Part shown: positions 56,172 through 64,000 of the stretch, in pieces
How positions within the stretch are numbered: the first letter of the stretch is position 1
Layout of the letters: every line of letters begins with the position of its first letter
Assembly: GCF_965342175.1 (NCBI RefSeq)
Contig: NZ_CBDRBL010000024.1
Coordinates: 1 to 64,000, forward strand
Source of the DNA: Actinacidiphila sp965342175
GTDB taxonomy: Bacteria > Actinomycetota > Actinomycetes > Streptomycetales > Streptomycetaceae
Reading direction: 5' to 3'
DNA: 64,000 bases
Notes under the pieces: generated by a model
Databases searched by the model: none
Told to the model about the DNA's origin: nothing
The model's input: the letters and a program-made list of their open reading frames with translations, nothing else
Position numbers and translations under genes: made by a program

Positions 56172-57446
56172 TCAGCGGACCGAGCCCGAGGCGGCGCCGC
56201 CCTCGGTCTCCTCCGGCGACGGGCTGCCGTCGGGGGAGGCCGTCGCACACGGGTCCGGGGTGCCGGTCGGCGACGGGGAGGCCGTACCGGTGGGGCTCGC
56301 GGTGGGCGTGGCGGATTCCGTCGGGCATGTCGGCTCGCCCGTAGGACTCGTGGTCGGGCTTGTCGTCGGGCTCGGGCTCGTGGTGGGGCTCGTGCTCGTG
56401 GTGGGGCTCGTGGTCGGACTCGGGCTCGTGGTCGGGCTTGTCGTCGGGGAGCCCGTGGGGGATGCCGTCGGCGGGTGGCTGATCGACGGGACCCCGATCG
56501 TGCCGCTGGCGGACACGGTCGGCCTGGGCTTGCCTGTCGGCCGCGGCGAGGTGCTCGCGCTCGGGGACTTCGTCGGCGAGGGGGAGACGGAGGGCCAGGA
56601 CGACGAGGACGGCGGGTTCACCGGTGTGTCACTGCCCGCGCCGCCGATGTCGGGGACGGAGACGACGGGGCCCTTGCGGAAGTGCTCGTACCAGGTCAGG
56701 ACGGTGTTCAGATAGGCGGTCGAGTGGTTGTAGCCCAGTATCGCCTGGTGCAGGTTGCTCTCGACCGACAGGTCGCGGTTGCCCGCGCAGAGGTAGCGGC
56801 CGGCGGCGAGCGCCGCGTCGAATATGTTGTTGGGGTCGCTGACTCCGTCGTCGTTGCCGTCGGCGCCCCAGGTCCGCCAGGTCGACGGAATGAACTGCAT
56901 CGGACCGACCGCGCGGTCGTGGACGGTGTCCCCGTCCCATGCGCCGTCGTCGGTGTCGGTGATGTTCGCGAAGCCGTTGCCGTTGAGCTGGGGGCCCAGG
57001 ATGGGGGAGAGCGTGGTGCCTGACGCGTCGACGTTCCCGCCGCGCGCCTGGTTGGACTCGACTTGGCCGATAGCGGCCAGCAACTCCCAGCGCAGGTGGC
57101 ATCCCGGGTCGCTGGCGGCGAGGGCCGTCTCGGCCCTGCGGTAGGCCTCCAGCACGGACGCGGGCAGGCCGGTGCCCTCAGGGGTCACGCTGCTGCCGCC
57201 GGTGCTCGGGGTGGGGGAGCTGCCCGGGGCAGGCGTGTTGAGCGGCGGGAGTTCGGTCAGGTACTCGGTCGTACCGCCGTCGATGGGGTCGCCCGGAGGG
57301 GGCGTGATCGGCGCGCCGGCACTGGCGTTGAGAAGGCCCGGCAGCAGTCCGGGAGCCTGGGAACCCGTCAGCGCCGCCATGGCCGCGGCGGCCACCGCGG
57401 TGCCCGCGACTCCCCTGCGGATCCGCCGTCCGTACCGCGCTCGCAT
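56172..57446 (-). CDS. secreted lytic transglycosylase with Ser/Thr/Pro repeat tail
   Basis: This 424-residue peptidoglycan lytic transglycosylase begins with a twin-Arg-like basic head and a signal helix (RRGVAGTAVAAAAMAALTGS). The SLT_2 domain spans about 105-260: LLAAIGQVESNQARGGN with the catalytic Glu, AVGPMQFIPSTWRTWG, FDAALAAGRYLCAGN and ILGYNHSTAYLNTVLTWY. The last 150 residues are a Ser/Thr/Pro low-complexity tail with PTTSPSPTTSP repeats, probably a wall spacer. ATG at 57446. It cuts glycan strands during growth or division. Confidence 0.9.
   Translation of the reverse strand: MRARYGRRIRRGVAGTAVAAAAMAALTGSQAPGLLPGLLNASAGAPITPPPGDPIDGGTTEYLTELPPLNTPAPGSSPTPSTGGSSVTPEGTGLPASVLEAYRRAETALAASDPGCHLRWELLAAIGQVESNQARGGNVDASGTTLSPILGPQLNGNGFANITDTDDGAWDGDTVHDRAVGPMQFIPSTWRTWGADGNDDGVSDPNNIFDAALAAGRYLCAGNRDLSVESNLHQAILGYNHSTAYLNTVLTWYEHFRKGPVVSVPDIGGAGSDTPVNPPSSSSWPSVSPSPTKSPSASTSPRPTGKPRPTVSASGTIGVPSISHPPTASPTGSPTTSPTTSPSPTTSPTTSTSPTTSPSPTTSPTTSPTGEPTCPTESATPTASPTGTASPSPTGTPDPCATASPDGSPSPEETEGGAASGSVR
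56310..56470. repeat. short-period repeats in the transglycosylase tail
   Basis: Many near-identical 12- to 18-bp units, such as GGGCTCGTGGTCGGGCT, encode the Pro/Thr/Ser tail. The tract is likely to vary in length between strains. Confidence 0.8.
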
Positions 57447-57782
57447 ACCCGGTGCCCCTCCCGAAAGCCGTGTCGCCCCCTCTGCGCACGGGGCGACCGT
57501 GGCGACCCTACGTCAACTTCTCGAACAGAGCCACCGTCCGGGACGTCGCAAACTGGCTGGAACCAGCTATTCCTGAAGAGGCCGCATGTCGTTCACGGTG
57601 AGCCATGGAAGAACTCCGCCCGCAACGGAGTTGAAGCGGGCGCATCGCGGTGGAGGTCGGGCGGCTGGAGTGCTGGGGCTCTCGCGCCGTCTCGCGTCTG
57701 TCGGGCGCAAGGATGCGGGCTGCGGAGGGGAGCGTGCCTGCTTGGGGTCGGCGCCGGTGTGCGGGTGGTTCGGTGGTGGGGG

Positions 57783-57905
57783 TTCAGGCGCCGGCGCGTG
57801 GCCGGTTGTTCGCGACTTCCGTCTCGTCACCGTCCGCGGGTAGAGGCGGCCGGTTGCCACGCCCACGCTCGGTGGGTGGCGCGCCCGCCGTAACCCGCGT
57901 CTGCG
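57783..57905 (+). repeat. left arm of imperfect inverted-repeat element
   Basis: The plus strand shares, in order, GGTTCAGGCGCC, CCGTCCGCGGGT, a GGCCG...TTCCACGCC-like block and the nearly exact GCGCGCCCGCCGTAACCCGC with the minus strand of 58031-58156. Similarity may continue outward to about 57700. The last block is the best conserved (about 31 of 34 positions). Confidence 0.65.
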
Positions 57906-57949
57906 GGTGATTCCCGTGCGGGTGGCGGGCCCGGCTGACCGGTTTTCGG

Positions 57950-57997
57950 GATCGGGCCCGGTTCCGCAAGGACATATCGGCGAAAGCGGGCCCGATC
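57950..57997. repeat. inner palindrome of the inverted-repeat element
   Basis: GATCGGGCCCG (57950-57960) and CGGGCCCGATC (57987-57997) form an 11-bp perfect inverted repeat around a 26-base centre, in the middle of the larger element. Confidence 0.7.
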
Positions 57998-58030
57998 TCC
58001 AGCCCACCCCTTCACCGGCACTACGAAGAG

Positions 58031-58156
58031 TCGCAGACGCGGGTCACGGCGGGCGCGCCCACCACCAGGAGTAGGCGTGGAAGCGGCCATCTGCACCCGC
58101 GGACGGCAACGAGGCCGCAGGTGCCGGAAAGCCCCACCCGCTCGGGCGCCTGAACC
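58031..58156 (-). repeat. right arm of imperfect inverted-repeat element
   Basis: This is the opposite-orientation partner of 57783-57905. Similarity may continue outward to about 58295 on the minus strand (GCGGCTGCGGACGGGAGC-like against GCGGGCTGCGGAGGGGAGC-like). Confidence 0.65.
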
Positions 58157-58474
58157 CCGCACAAGCCGACCCGCACACCGCCGAGGCCCGCCGCCCGGTG
58201 AGCCTGCGGCGCTCCGCAGGGCGCGCGTGCCCGTCCGGCTCCGGGCTCCCGTCCGCAGCCGCCGCTGTGCGCCCTAAAGGCGCGAGACGAACCCGGCACC
58301 CGGGCACCGGCAGCACCCCGCCCCGTTCGCGCCAGCCGCCGGCCGCCAGCCGTCAGCCGCCGGCCCGCGTCGGCACCCCCGGCACCCCATGCTGGGGCCG
58401 ACCGTGCCACCCGCCTCCCTGGCGCGCTCAGTTCAGGAGGGCGCCGGAGACCCGCGCCTCGCGGCACGGCCGTC

Positions 58475-58518
58475 GTGAGCCGGGAACGTCCCGTCAGTGA
58501 GCCGGGAACGTCCCGTCA
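58475..58518. repeat. 22-bp tandem duplication at the polA stop
   Basis: Two exact 22-bp units (58475-58496 and 58497-58518) lie side by side. The right one includes the polA stop codon (58516-58518). Each contains a small inverted repeat (GGGA-ACG-TCCC), so the pair may serve as a processing or termination signal. Confidence 0.85.
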
Positions 58519-61251
58519 GTGGGCCGCCGACTCCCAGTCCGGGCCGACGCCCACGGAGACGTCCAGGGGCGCCCGCAACGGATAGGCAGCCGCCATCTCG
58601 CGGCGGACGAGCTCCTCCACCGCGGCCTGTTCGCCGGGGGCGACCTCGACCACGATTTCGTCGTGCACCTGGAGCAGCAGCCGGGAGCGCAGCCCCTCCT
58701 TCGCCAGCGCCGCGTCCACCTTCAGCATCGCGATCTTGACGATGTCGGCGGCCGAGCCCTGGATCGGCGCGTTCAGCGCCATCCGCTCGGCCATCTCGCG
58801 GCGCTGCCGGTTGTCGCTGTTGAGGTCCGGGAGGTAACGGCGGCGGCCCATGAGCGTCTCCGTGTAGCCCGTGACCCTCGCCTCCTCCACCACGCGCTGC
58901 AGATAGTCCCGCACGCCGCCGAAGCGCTGGAAGTACGTGTCCATCAGGCCGCGCGCCTCGGCCGCCTCGATGCCCAGCTGCTGCGACAGGCCGAAGGCCG
59001 ACAACCCGTACGCCAGGCCGTACGACATCGCCTTGATCTTGCGGCGCATCTCGGCGTCCACCCGCTCCGGCGGCACCGAGAAGACGTAGCTGCCGACGGT
59101 GGTGTGCAGATCCTCGCCGGAGTCGAAGGCCGCGATCAGCCCCTCGTCCTCCGACAGATGCGCCATCACCCGCAGTTCGATCTGGCTGTAGTCGGCGGTC
59201 AGCAGCGACTCGTAGCCCTCGCCGACGACGAAGCCGCGGCGGATCGCCCGGCCCTCGTCGGTGCGCACCGGCACGTTCTGCAGATTGGGGTCGGTCGACG
59301 ACAGTCGGCCCGTGGCCGCCACGGTCTGGCTGAACGTGGTGTGGATCCGCCCGTCCGGAGCGATCGTCTTGACCAGCCCCTCCACCGTCACCCGCAGCTT
59401 CGCCTGCTCCCGGTGCCGCAGCATGATCACCGGAAGTTCGTGCTCGGTCTGCGCCGCCAGCCACGCCAGCGCGTCGGCGTCGGTGGTGTAACCCGTCTTG
59501 GTCTTCTTCGTCTTGGGCAGCCCCAGCTCGCCGAAGAGCACCTCCTGCAGCTGCTTGGGCGAGCCCAGGTTGAACTCGTGCCCGACCGCGGCGTGCGCCT
59601 CCTTCACGGCGAGCTGCACCTCGCCCGCGAACCGCTGCTCCAGGCGCTCCAGATGCTCGCGGTCCGCGGCGATGCCCGCCCGCTCCATGCGCGCCAGCAG
59701 CGCCGAGGTCGGCAGCTCCACCTCGCGCAGCAGCCGCATGGCGCCGTCCTGCTCCAGCCGTGCGGCGAAGGCCTCACCCAGATCCAGCACGGTGCGGGCC
59801 TGCACCATCAAAGCCTCGGCCTCGGCCTCCTCGTCGGCTCCGAAGGCCAACTGGCCGTCCTCGCCGCCCGCGGGCGCCAGCTCCCGGCCCAGGTACTCCA
59901 CCGACAGATCGTCCAGCGCGAACGAACGACGGCCCGGCTTCACCAGGTACGCGGCGAGCGCCGTGCACATCGCGACCCCGTCCACGCTCCAGCCGTGCTC
60001 GGCGAGGACCCGCATCCCGTTCTTCGCGTTGTGCAGCACCTTCGGCCGGGCGGCGTCCGCCAGCCACGCCGCGAAGGCCCGCTCGTCCTTCTCGTCCAGC
60101 TCCGCCGGGTCGAACCATGCCGCCGGCCCCTGCGCCGTCGCCAGCGCCACCTCGGACACGCTCCCCGCGCCCAGGGCCCACGCGTCGACCGTCGCGACGC
60201 CCAGCGTCCCGCCGGCGTGCTCCACCAGCCAGTCCGCCAGCTCGCCGGCGGCCAGCACTCGGCCCTCCACGGCGACGCCGCCGGCGACCTCGCGCGCGCC
60301 CTCCTGCGCGGCACCCGGATCGGCCGCGTACAGCCGCTCCCGGAAATTGGCATGACGGAACTCCAGGGTGTCCAGCACCACGTTGAGCGCATCCCGGTCG
60401 TACGGCTGCCGCTCCAGCTCCTGCGGCCCGCACGGCAGCTCCACGTCCCGCACCAGCTCCGTCAGCCGGCGGTTGCGCTTCACCGACTCCAGGTGGGCGC
60501 GAAGATTCTCGCCCGCCTTGCCCTTCACCTCGTCCGCGCGCTCCACGAGCGCCGCGAACGAGCCGAACTGGTTGATCCACTTGGCGGCGGTCTTCTCACC
60601 GACACCCGGGATGCCCGGCAGATTGTCGGACGGGTCGCCGCGCAGCGCCGCGAAGTCCGGGTACTGCGCCGGGGTGAGCCCGTACTTCTCCTCGACCTTC
60701 CCCGGGGTGAACCGGGTCAGCTCCGAGACGCCCTTCGTCGGGTACAGCACCGTGACGTGGTCCGAGACGAGCTGGAAGGAGTCACGGTCGCCGGTGACGA
60801 TCAGCACCTCGTACCCCAGCGCCTCCGCCTGCGTGGCCAGCGTGGCGATCACATCGTCCGCCTCGTAGCCCTCCGTGGCGAAACGCCGCACGTTCATCGT
60901 GTCCAGCAGCTCACCGATCAGCGTCACCTGGCTGCGGAACTCGTCCGGCGTCGCGGACCGGGTCGCCTTGTACTCCGGGAACTCCTCCAGACGCCACGTG
61001 CGCCGCGAGACGTCGAACGCCACCGCCAGATGCGTCGGCTGCTCGTCACGCAGCGTGTTCGCCAGCATCGAAGCGAAGCCGTACACCGCGTTGGTCGGCT
61101 GGCCGGTGGTGGTGTTGAAGTTCTCCACCGGCAGCGCGTAGAACGCCCGGTACGCCAGCGAGTGCCCGTCCAGCAGCAGCAACCGGGGCCGCCCACCCTC
61201 CCGGGGTGCGGTGCCGGTCGCTGCGTTCGTCTTCTCTGCCTTTGCTGCCAC
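58516..61251 (-). CDS. polA: DNA polymerase I
   Basis: PolA (911 residues) processes Okazaki fragments and repairs DNA. The N-terminal 5'-3' exonuclease shows LLLLDGHSLAYRAFYAL, TEGYEADDVIATLA and IVTGDRDSFQLV. The central 3'-5' exonuclease-like domain lacks the acidic proofreading motifs, as in other actinomycetes and Taq. The polymerase has motif A (DYSQIELRVMAHLSEDEG), motif B (RRKIKAMSYGLAYGLSAFG) and motif C (LQVHDEIVVE). GTG at 61251 is chosen directly before the basic head; the frame runs open beyond it. It diverges from the oxidoreductase gene 68 bases away. Confidence 0.96.
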   Translation of the reverse strand: MAAKAEKTNAATGTAPREGGRPRLLLLDGHSLAYRAFYALPVENFNTTTGQPTNAVYGFASMLANTLRDEQPTHLAVAFDVSRRTWRLEEFPEYKATRSATPDEFRSQVTLIGELLDTMNVRRFATEGYEADDVIATLATQAEALGYEVLIVTGDRDSFQLVSDHVTVLYPTKGVSELTRFTPGKVEEKYGLTPAQYPDFAALRGDPSDNLPGIPGVGEKTAAKWINQFGSFAALVERADEVKGKAGENLRAHLESVKRNRRLTELVRDVELPCGPQELERQPYDRDALNVVLDTLEFRHANFRERLYAADPGAAQEGAREVAGGVAVEGRVLAAGELADWLVEHAGGTLGVATVDAWALGAGSVSEVALATAQGPAAWFDPAELDEKDERAFAAWLADAARPKVLHNAKNGMRVLAEHGWSVDGVAMCTALAAYLVKPGRRSFALDDLSVEYLGRELAPAGGEDGQLAFGADEEAEAEALMVQARTVLDLGEAFAARLEQDGAMRLLREVELPTSALLARMERAGIAADREHLERLEQRFAGEVQLAVKEAHAAVGHEFNLGSPKQLQEVLFGELGLPKTKKTKTGYTTDADALAWLAAQTEHELPVIMLRHREQAKLRVTVEGLVKTIAPDGRIHTTFSQTVAATGRLSSTDPNLQNVPVRTDEGRAIRRGFVVGEGYESLLTADYSQIELRVMAHLSEDEGLIAAFDSGEDLHTTVGSYVFSVPPERVDAEMRRKIKAMSYGLAYGLSAFGLSQQLGIEAAEARGLMDTYFQRFGGVRDYLQRVVEEARVTGYTETLMGRRRYLPDLNSDNRQRREMAERMALNAPIQGSAADIVKIAMLKVDAALAKEGLRSRLLLQVHDEIVVEVAPGEQAAVEELVRREMAAAYPLRAPLDVSVGVGPDWESAAH

Positions 61252-61318
61252 GTCACCGATCCTCCCACGCCCGACCGACACTGCCCGTCCCGCGCCTCGT
61301 CGTGGCAGGATCGCTCCC

Positions 61319-63628
61319 ATGGCAGGCAAAGCACCCGCAGGCGACCCCGTCCAGGACGCACCCGAGGTCAGCGGCCCGCAGCACGCAGCTGCGGGGCTCC
61401 CGGCCATCGGGCACACCCTCCGCGTCGCGCAGCGGCAGATGGGGGTGCGCCGTACCGCGCTGACCCTCCTCAAGGTCAACCAGAAGGACGGCTTCGACTG
61501 CCCCGGCTGCGCCTGGCCCGAGCCGGAGCACCGGCACACCGCCGAGTTCTGCGAGAACGGCGCCAAGGCCGTCGCGGAGGAGGCCACCCTGCGCCGGGTC
61601 ACCCCGGACTTCTTCGCCGCGCACCCCGTCGCCGACCTCGCCCGGCGCAGCGGCTACTGGCTCGGCCAGCAGGGCCGCCTCACCCAGCCCATGTACCTGC
61701 CCGAGGGCGCCGACCACTACGAGCCCGTCCCCTGGGAGCGCGCCTTCGAGATCGTCGCCGACGAGCTGAACCGCCTGGCGAGCCCCGACGAGGCCGTGTT
61801 CTACACCTCCGGCCGCACCAGCAACGAGGCCGCCTTCCTCTACCAGCTCTTCGCCCGCGAGTTCGGCACCAACAACCTGCCCGACTGCTCCAACATGTGC
61901 CACGAGTCGTCCGGCTCGGCGCTCGCGGAGACCATCGGCATCGGCAAGGGCAGCGTCCTGCTCGAGGACCTGTACCGCGCCGACCTGATCATCGTCGCCG
62001 GGCAGAACCCCGGGACCAACCACCCCCGCATGCTCTCCGCCCTGGAGAAGGCCAAGGCCGGCGGCGCGAAGATCGTCACGGTCAACCCGCTGCCCGAAGC
62101 CGGCCTGCAGCGCTTCAAGAACCCGCAGACCCCCAAGGGGTTGGCCGGCGGCGGCACCCCGCTCGCCGACCTCTTCCTGCAGATCCGGCTCGGCGGGGAC
62201 CAGGCACTCTTCCGCGCCCTCAACAAGGCCCTTCTCGAGGCCGAGGACAAGGCGCCCGGCACCGTGCTCGACCAGGCCTTCATCGCCGGCCACACCCACG
62301 GCTTCGAGGAGTGCGCGGCCGCCGCCCGCGCCACCGACCCCGGCGAAGTGCTGCGCGCCACCGGACTGCCGAAGTCCGACATCGACCGGCTGCTCGCCAT
62401 GGTCCTCGACGCCAAGAGCGTCATCGTCTGCTGGGCCATGGGCCTCACCCAGCACAAGCACTCCGTGCCCACCATCAAGGAAGTCGTCAACTTCCTCCTC
62501 CTGCGCGGCAACATCGGCCGCCCCGGCGCCGGCGTGTGCCCCGTCCGCGGCCACAGCAACGTCCAGGGCGACCGCACCATGGGCATCTACGAGAAGCCCG
62601 CGCCCGCCTTCCTGGACGCCCTGGAGAAGGAGTTCGGCTTCGCCCCGCCCCGCGAGCACGGACTCGACACCGTCGCCGCCATCCGCGCCCTGCGCGACGG
62701 CCGGGCCAAGGTCTTCTTCGCCATGGGAGGCAACTTCGTCGCCGCGTCACCGGACACCGACGTCACCGAGGACGCCATGCGCCGCTGCCGCCTCACCGTT
62801 CACGTGTCCACCAAGCTCAACCGCTCCCACGTGGTCACCGGCGCCCGCGCCCTGATGCTGCCCACGCTGGGCCGCACCGAGAGGGACGTCCAGGCGGCCA
62901 GCGAGCAGTTCGTCACCGTCGAGGACTCCATGGGCATGGTGCACGCCTCACGCGGCGGCCTGGAGCCCGCGGGCCCCCTCCTGCTGTCGGAGCCCGCCAT
63001 CATCTGCCGCCTCGCCCGTGCCGTCCTCGGCCCGGACAGCCGGGTGCCCTGGGAGGAGCTCGAGGTCGACTACGACCGGATCCGCGACCGCATCTCCCGG
63101 GTGGTCCCCGGCTTCGACGACTTCAACGTCAAGGTGCGCCGCCCCGGCGGCTTCACCCTCCCGCACGCCCCGCGCGACTCCCGCAGCTTCCCCACCGCCA
63201 CCGGGCGGGCCCACTTCACCGCCGCGCCCCTGGAGTACCCGCACGTTCCCGAGGGACGGCTGCTGCTACAGACGCTGCGCTCGCACGACCAGTACAACAC
63301 CACCATCTACGGCCTCGACGACCGCTACCGCGGTATCAAGGGCGGGCGCCGCGTCGTCCTCGTCCACCCCGACGACGCCGCCGCACTCGGCCTCACCGAC
63401 GGCGCCCACACCGACCTCGTCAGCGAGTGGACCGACGGCACCGAGCGCCGCGCCGAGGGCTTCCGGGTCGTCCACTACCCGACGGCCCGCGGCTGCGCCG
63501 CCGCCTACTACCCGGAGACCAACGTCCTGGTCCCGCTCGACCACACCGCCGACACCAGCAACACCCCGGCGTCGAAGTCCGTCGTCGTCCGGCTGGAACC
63601 GACCACCCCGGTCGGCGGCCCCCGCTGA
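61319..63628 (+). CDS. FdhF/YdeP-family molybdopterin oxidoreductase
   Basis: This 769-residue enzyme belongs to the formate-dehydrogenase-like YdeP group of the molybdopterin superfamily. Recognisable segments: DGFDCPGCAWPEPEHRHT near the N-terminus, VFYTSGRTSNEAAFLYQLFA, NNLPDCSNMCHESSG, LIIVAGQNPGTNHPRM, GLTQHKHSVPTIKEVVNFLL, GAGVCPVRGHSNVQGDR, and a C-terminal molydopterin dinucleotide-binding domain. It has no N-terminal 4Fe-4S CxxCxxxC set of classical FdhF and no in-frame TGA, so no selenocysteine. The substrate is unknown; E. coli YdeP has been linked to acid resistance. ATG at 61319. Confidence 0.9.
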   Translation: MAGKAPAGDPVQDAPEVSGPQHAAAGLPAIGHTLRVAQRQMGVRRTALTLLKVNQKDGFDCPGCAWPEPEHRHTAEFCENGAKAVAEEATLRRVTPDFFAAHPVADLARRSGYWLGQQGRLTQPMYLPEGADHYEPVPWERAFEIVADELNRLASPDEAVFYTSGRTSNEAAFLYQLFAREFGTNNLPDCSNMCHESSGSALAETIGIGKGSVLLEDLYRADLIIVAGQNPGTNHPRMLSALEKAKAGGAKIVTVNPLPEAGLQRFKNPQTPKGLAGGGTPLADLFLQIRLGGDQALFRALNKALLEAEDKAPGTVLDQAFIAGHTHGFEECAAAARATDPGEVLRATGLPKSDIDRLLAMVLDAKSVIVCWAMGLTQHKHSVPTIKEVVNFLLLRGNIGRPGAGVCPVRGHSNVQGDRTMGIYEKPAPAFLDALEKEFGFAPPREHGLDTVAAIRALRDGRAKVFFAMGGNFVAASPDTDVTEDAMRRCRLTVHVSTKLNRSHVVTGARALMLPTLGRTERDVQAASEQFVTVEDSMGMVHASRGGLEPAGPLLLSEPAIICRLARAVLGPDSRVPWEELEVDYDRIRDRISRVVPGFDDFNVKVRRPGGFTLPHAPRDSRSFPTATGRAHFTAAPLEYPHVPEGRLLLQTLRSHDQYNTTIYGLDDRYRGIKGGRRVVLVHPDDAAALGLTDGAHTDLVSEWTDGTERRAEGFRVVHYPTARGCAAAYYPETNVLVPLDHTADTSNTPASKSVVVRLEPTTPVGGPR

Positions 63629-63684
63629 CCGTCCGGTAGAACACGGGCCAGTACACCGAACGACGACGATCGGAGCCACCGTCC

Positions 63685-64000
63685 ATGGGCGAGCAGACCA
63701 CCTCCAGCCTTTTCTCCCCGGAGGTCATCGAGCAGTACGCCGGGCTCGGCGTCGACCTGGAGGCGCTCTTCTCCGCCGGCGACCTCGGCTCCCGCATGGG
63801 CGTCGAGATCGTCGAGGCGAGCGCGGAGCGCGTCGTGGCCACCATGCCCGTCGAAGGCAACACCCAGCCCTACGGGCTCCTCCACGGCGGCGCCTCCGCC
63901 GTCCTGGCGGAGACCATCGGCTCCATCGGCGCCATGCTGCACGGAGGCCCCGCCAAGATCGCCGTCGGAGTCGACCTCAACTGCACCCACCACCGCGGTG
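63685..64000 (+). CDS. PaaI-type hotdog thioesterase (partial, 3' end outside window)
   Basis: Only the first 105 codons are inside the window. The visible sequence is a hotdog-fold thioesterase: DLGSRMGVEIVEASAERVVATM, then the active-site block QPYGLLHGGASAVLAETIGSIG, then IAVGVDLNCTHHRG. The HGGASA-xx-E motif is typical of the PaaI/DHNA-CoA thioesterase group. The substrate may be an aromatic or menaquinone-precursor CoA thioester. ATG at 63685. The gene follows the oxidoreductase by 56 bases. Confidence 0.9.
   Translation, partial: MGEQTTSSLFSPEVIEQYAGLGVDLEALFSAGDLGSRMGVEIVEASAERVVATMPVEGNTQPYGLLHGGASAVLAETIGSIGAMLHGGPAKIAVGVDLNCTHHRG

Larger units (their letters stand above)
57447..58515. 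other. gene-free kilobase with inverted-repeat element
   Basis: Open frames in this region are low-complexity and lack ribosome sites. The main content is the large imperfect inverted repeat (57783-57905 with 58031-58156). There is also a smaller hairpin with AACTCCG and CGGAGTT arms at about 57609-57629, and GC-rich sequence near 58300. Confidence 0.7.

Noticed and set aside
58519..63639. A 1706-codon plus-strand frame through polA and the oxidoreductase gene
   Set aside because: It runs antisense to polA and then in a different frame of the next gene; composition is Arg/His/Pro-rich and no domain is visible.

Overview
The window is a chromosomal segment of a Streptomyces-type actinomycete. 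It has very high G+C, strong third-position G/C bias, many GTG starts and stop/start overlaps, and several small genes typical of the genus (TrpM, a HGxxPAAW membrane protein, a 50-residue membrane protein inside the his operon). Most of it is conserved core chromosome: amino-acid biosynthesis, ammonium assimilation, central carbon metabolism and DNA repair. I see no prophage, intact insertion sequence, CRISPR array, rRNA or tRNA.

Layout. 0.05-8 kb holds a small conserved protein, a NYN-domain protein, a two-gene ABC exporter, a DUF2567 membrane protein, YbaK, a LON-domain protein and a large beta-helix-like membrane protein. 8.1-13.9 kb is the histidine operon hisD-hisC-hisB-(small membrane gene)-hisH-priA-(ridA)-hisF. 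13.9-18.2 kb is a minus-strand block: unknown protein, MFS transporter, a NUDIX gene with an apparent frameshift, a TIGR03085 protein and a septum-formation-like protein with a repeated Gln/Gly/Pro head. 18.3-25.2 kb carries hisI, trpE, three small membrane proteins and trpC-trpM-trpB-trpA. No trpF is present, which fits PriA serving both histidine and tryptophan synthesis. 25.2-34.6 kb has a DsbA-like thioredoxin-fold protein, lgt, a VIT-family metal transporter and gltB-gltD.

34.6-45 kb is more variable: an unrecognised gene between two imperfect inverted repeats, an alkyl sulfatase, an epoxide hydrolase, a zinc peptidase with a zinc ribbon, a methyltransferase, a VOC protein and pepN. 45.0-48.6 kb holds decayed selA/selB fragments followed by an orphan pair of siderophore-type genes (PLP decarboxylase and N-hydroxylase) without the usual acyltransferase and synthetase. 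48.6-53 kb is sdhCAB diverging from a LysR regulator. Both of these promoters look leaderless, and each carries a palindrome. 53-57.5 kb has a decayed 5'-nucleotidase fragment, a SIMPL protein, pyruvate kinase and a secreted lytic transglycosylase. 57.5-58.5 kb is a gene-free kilobase containing a large imperfect inverted repeat. 58.5-64 kb holds polA, diverging from an FdhF/YdeP-type molybdopterin oxidoreductase, and the 5' part of a PaaI-type thioesterase cut by the window edge.

The least explained parts are the inverted-repeat element at 57.8-58.2 kb, the selAB relic, the unknown gene between repeats at 34.9-36.2 kb, the partial siderophore pair, and the candidate operators at the sdh/lysR, gltB and VIT promoters. 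All motif and homology statements are from reading the sequence. No database search was run.
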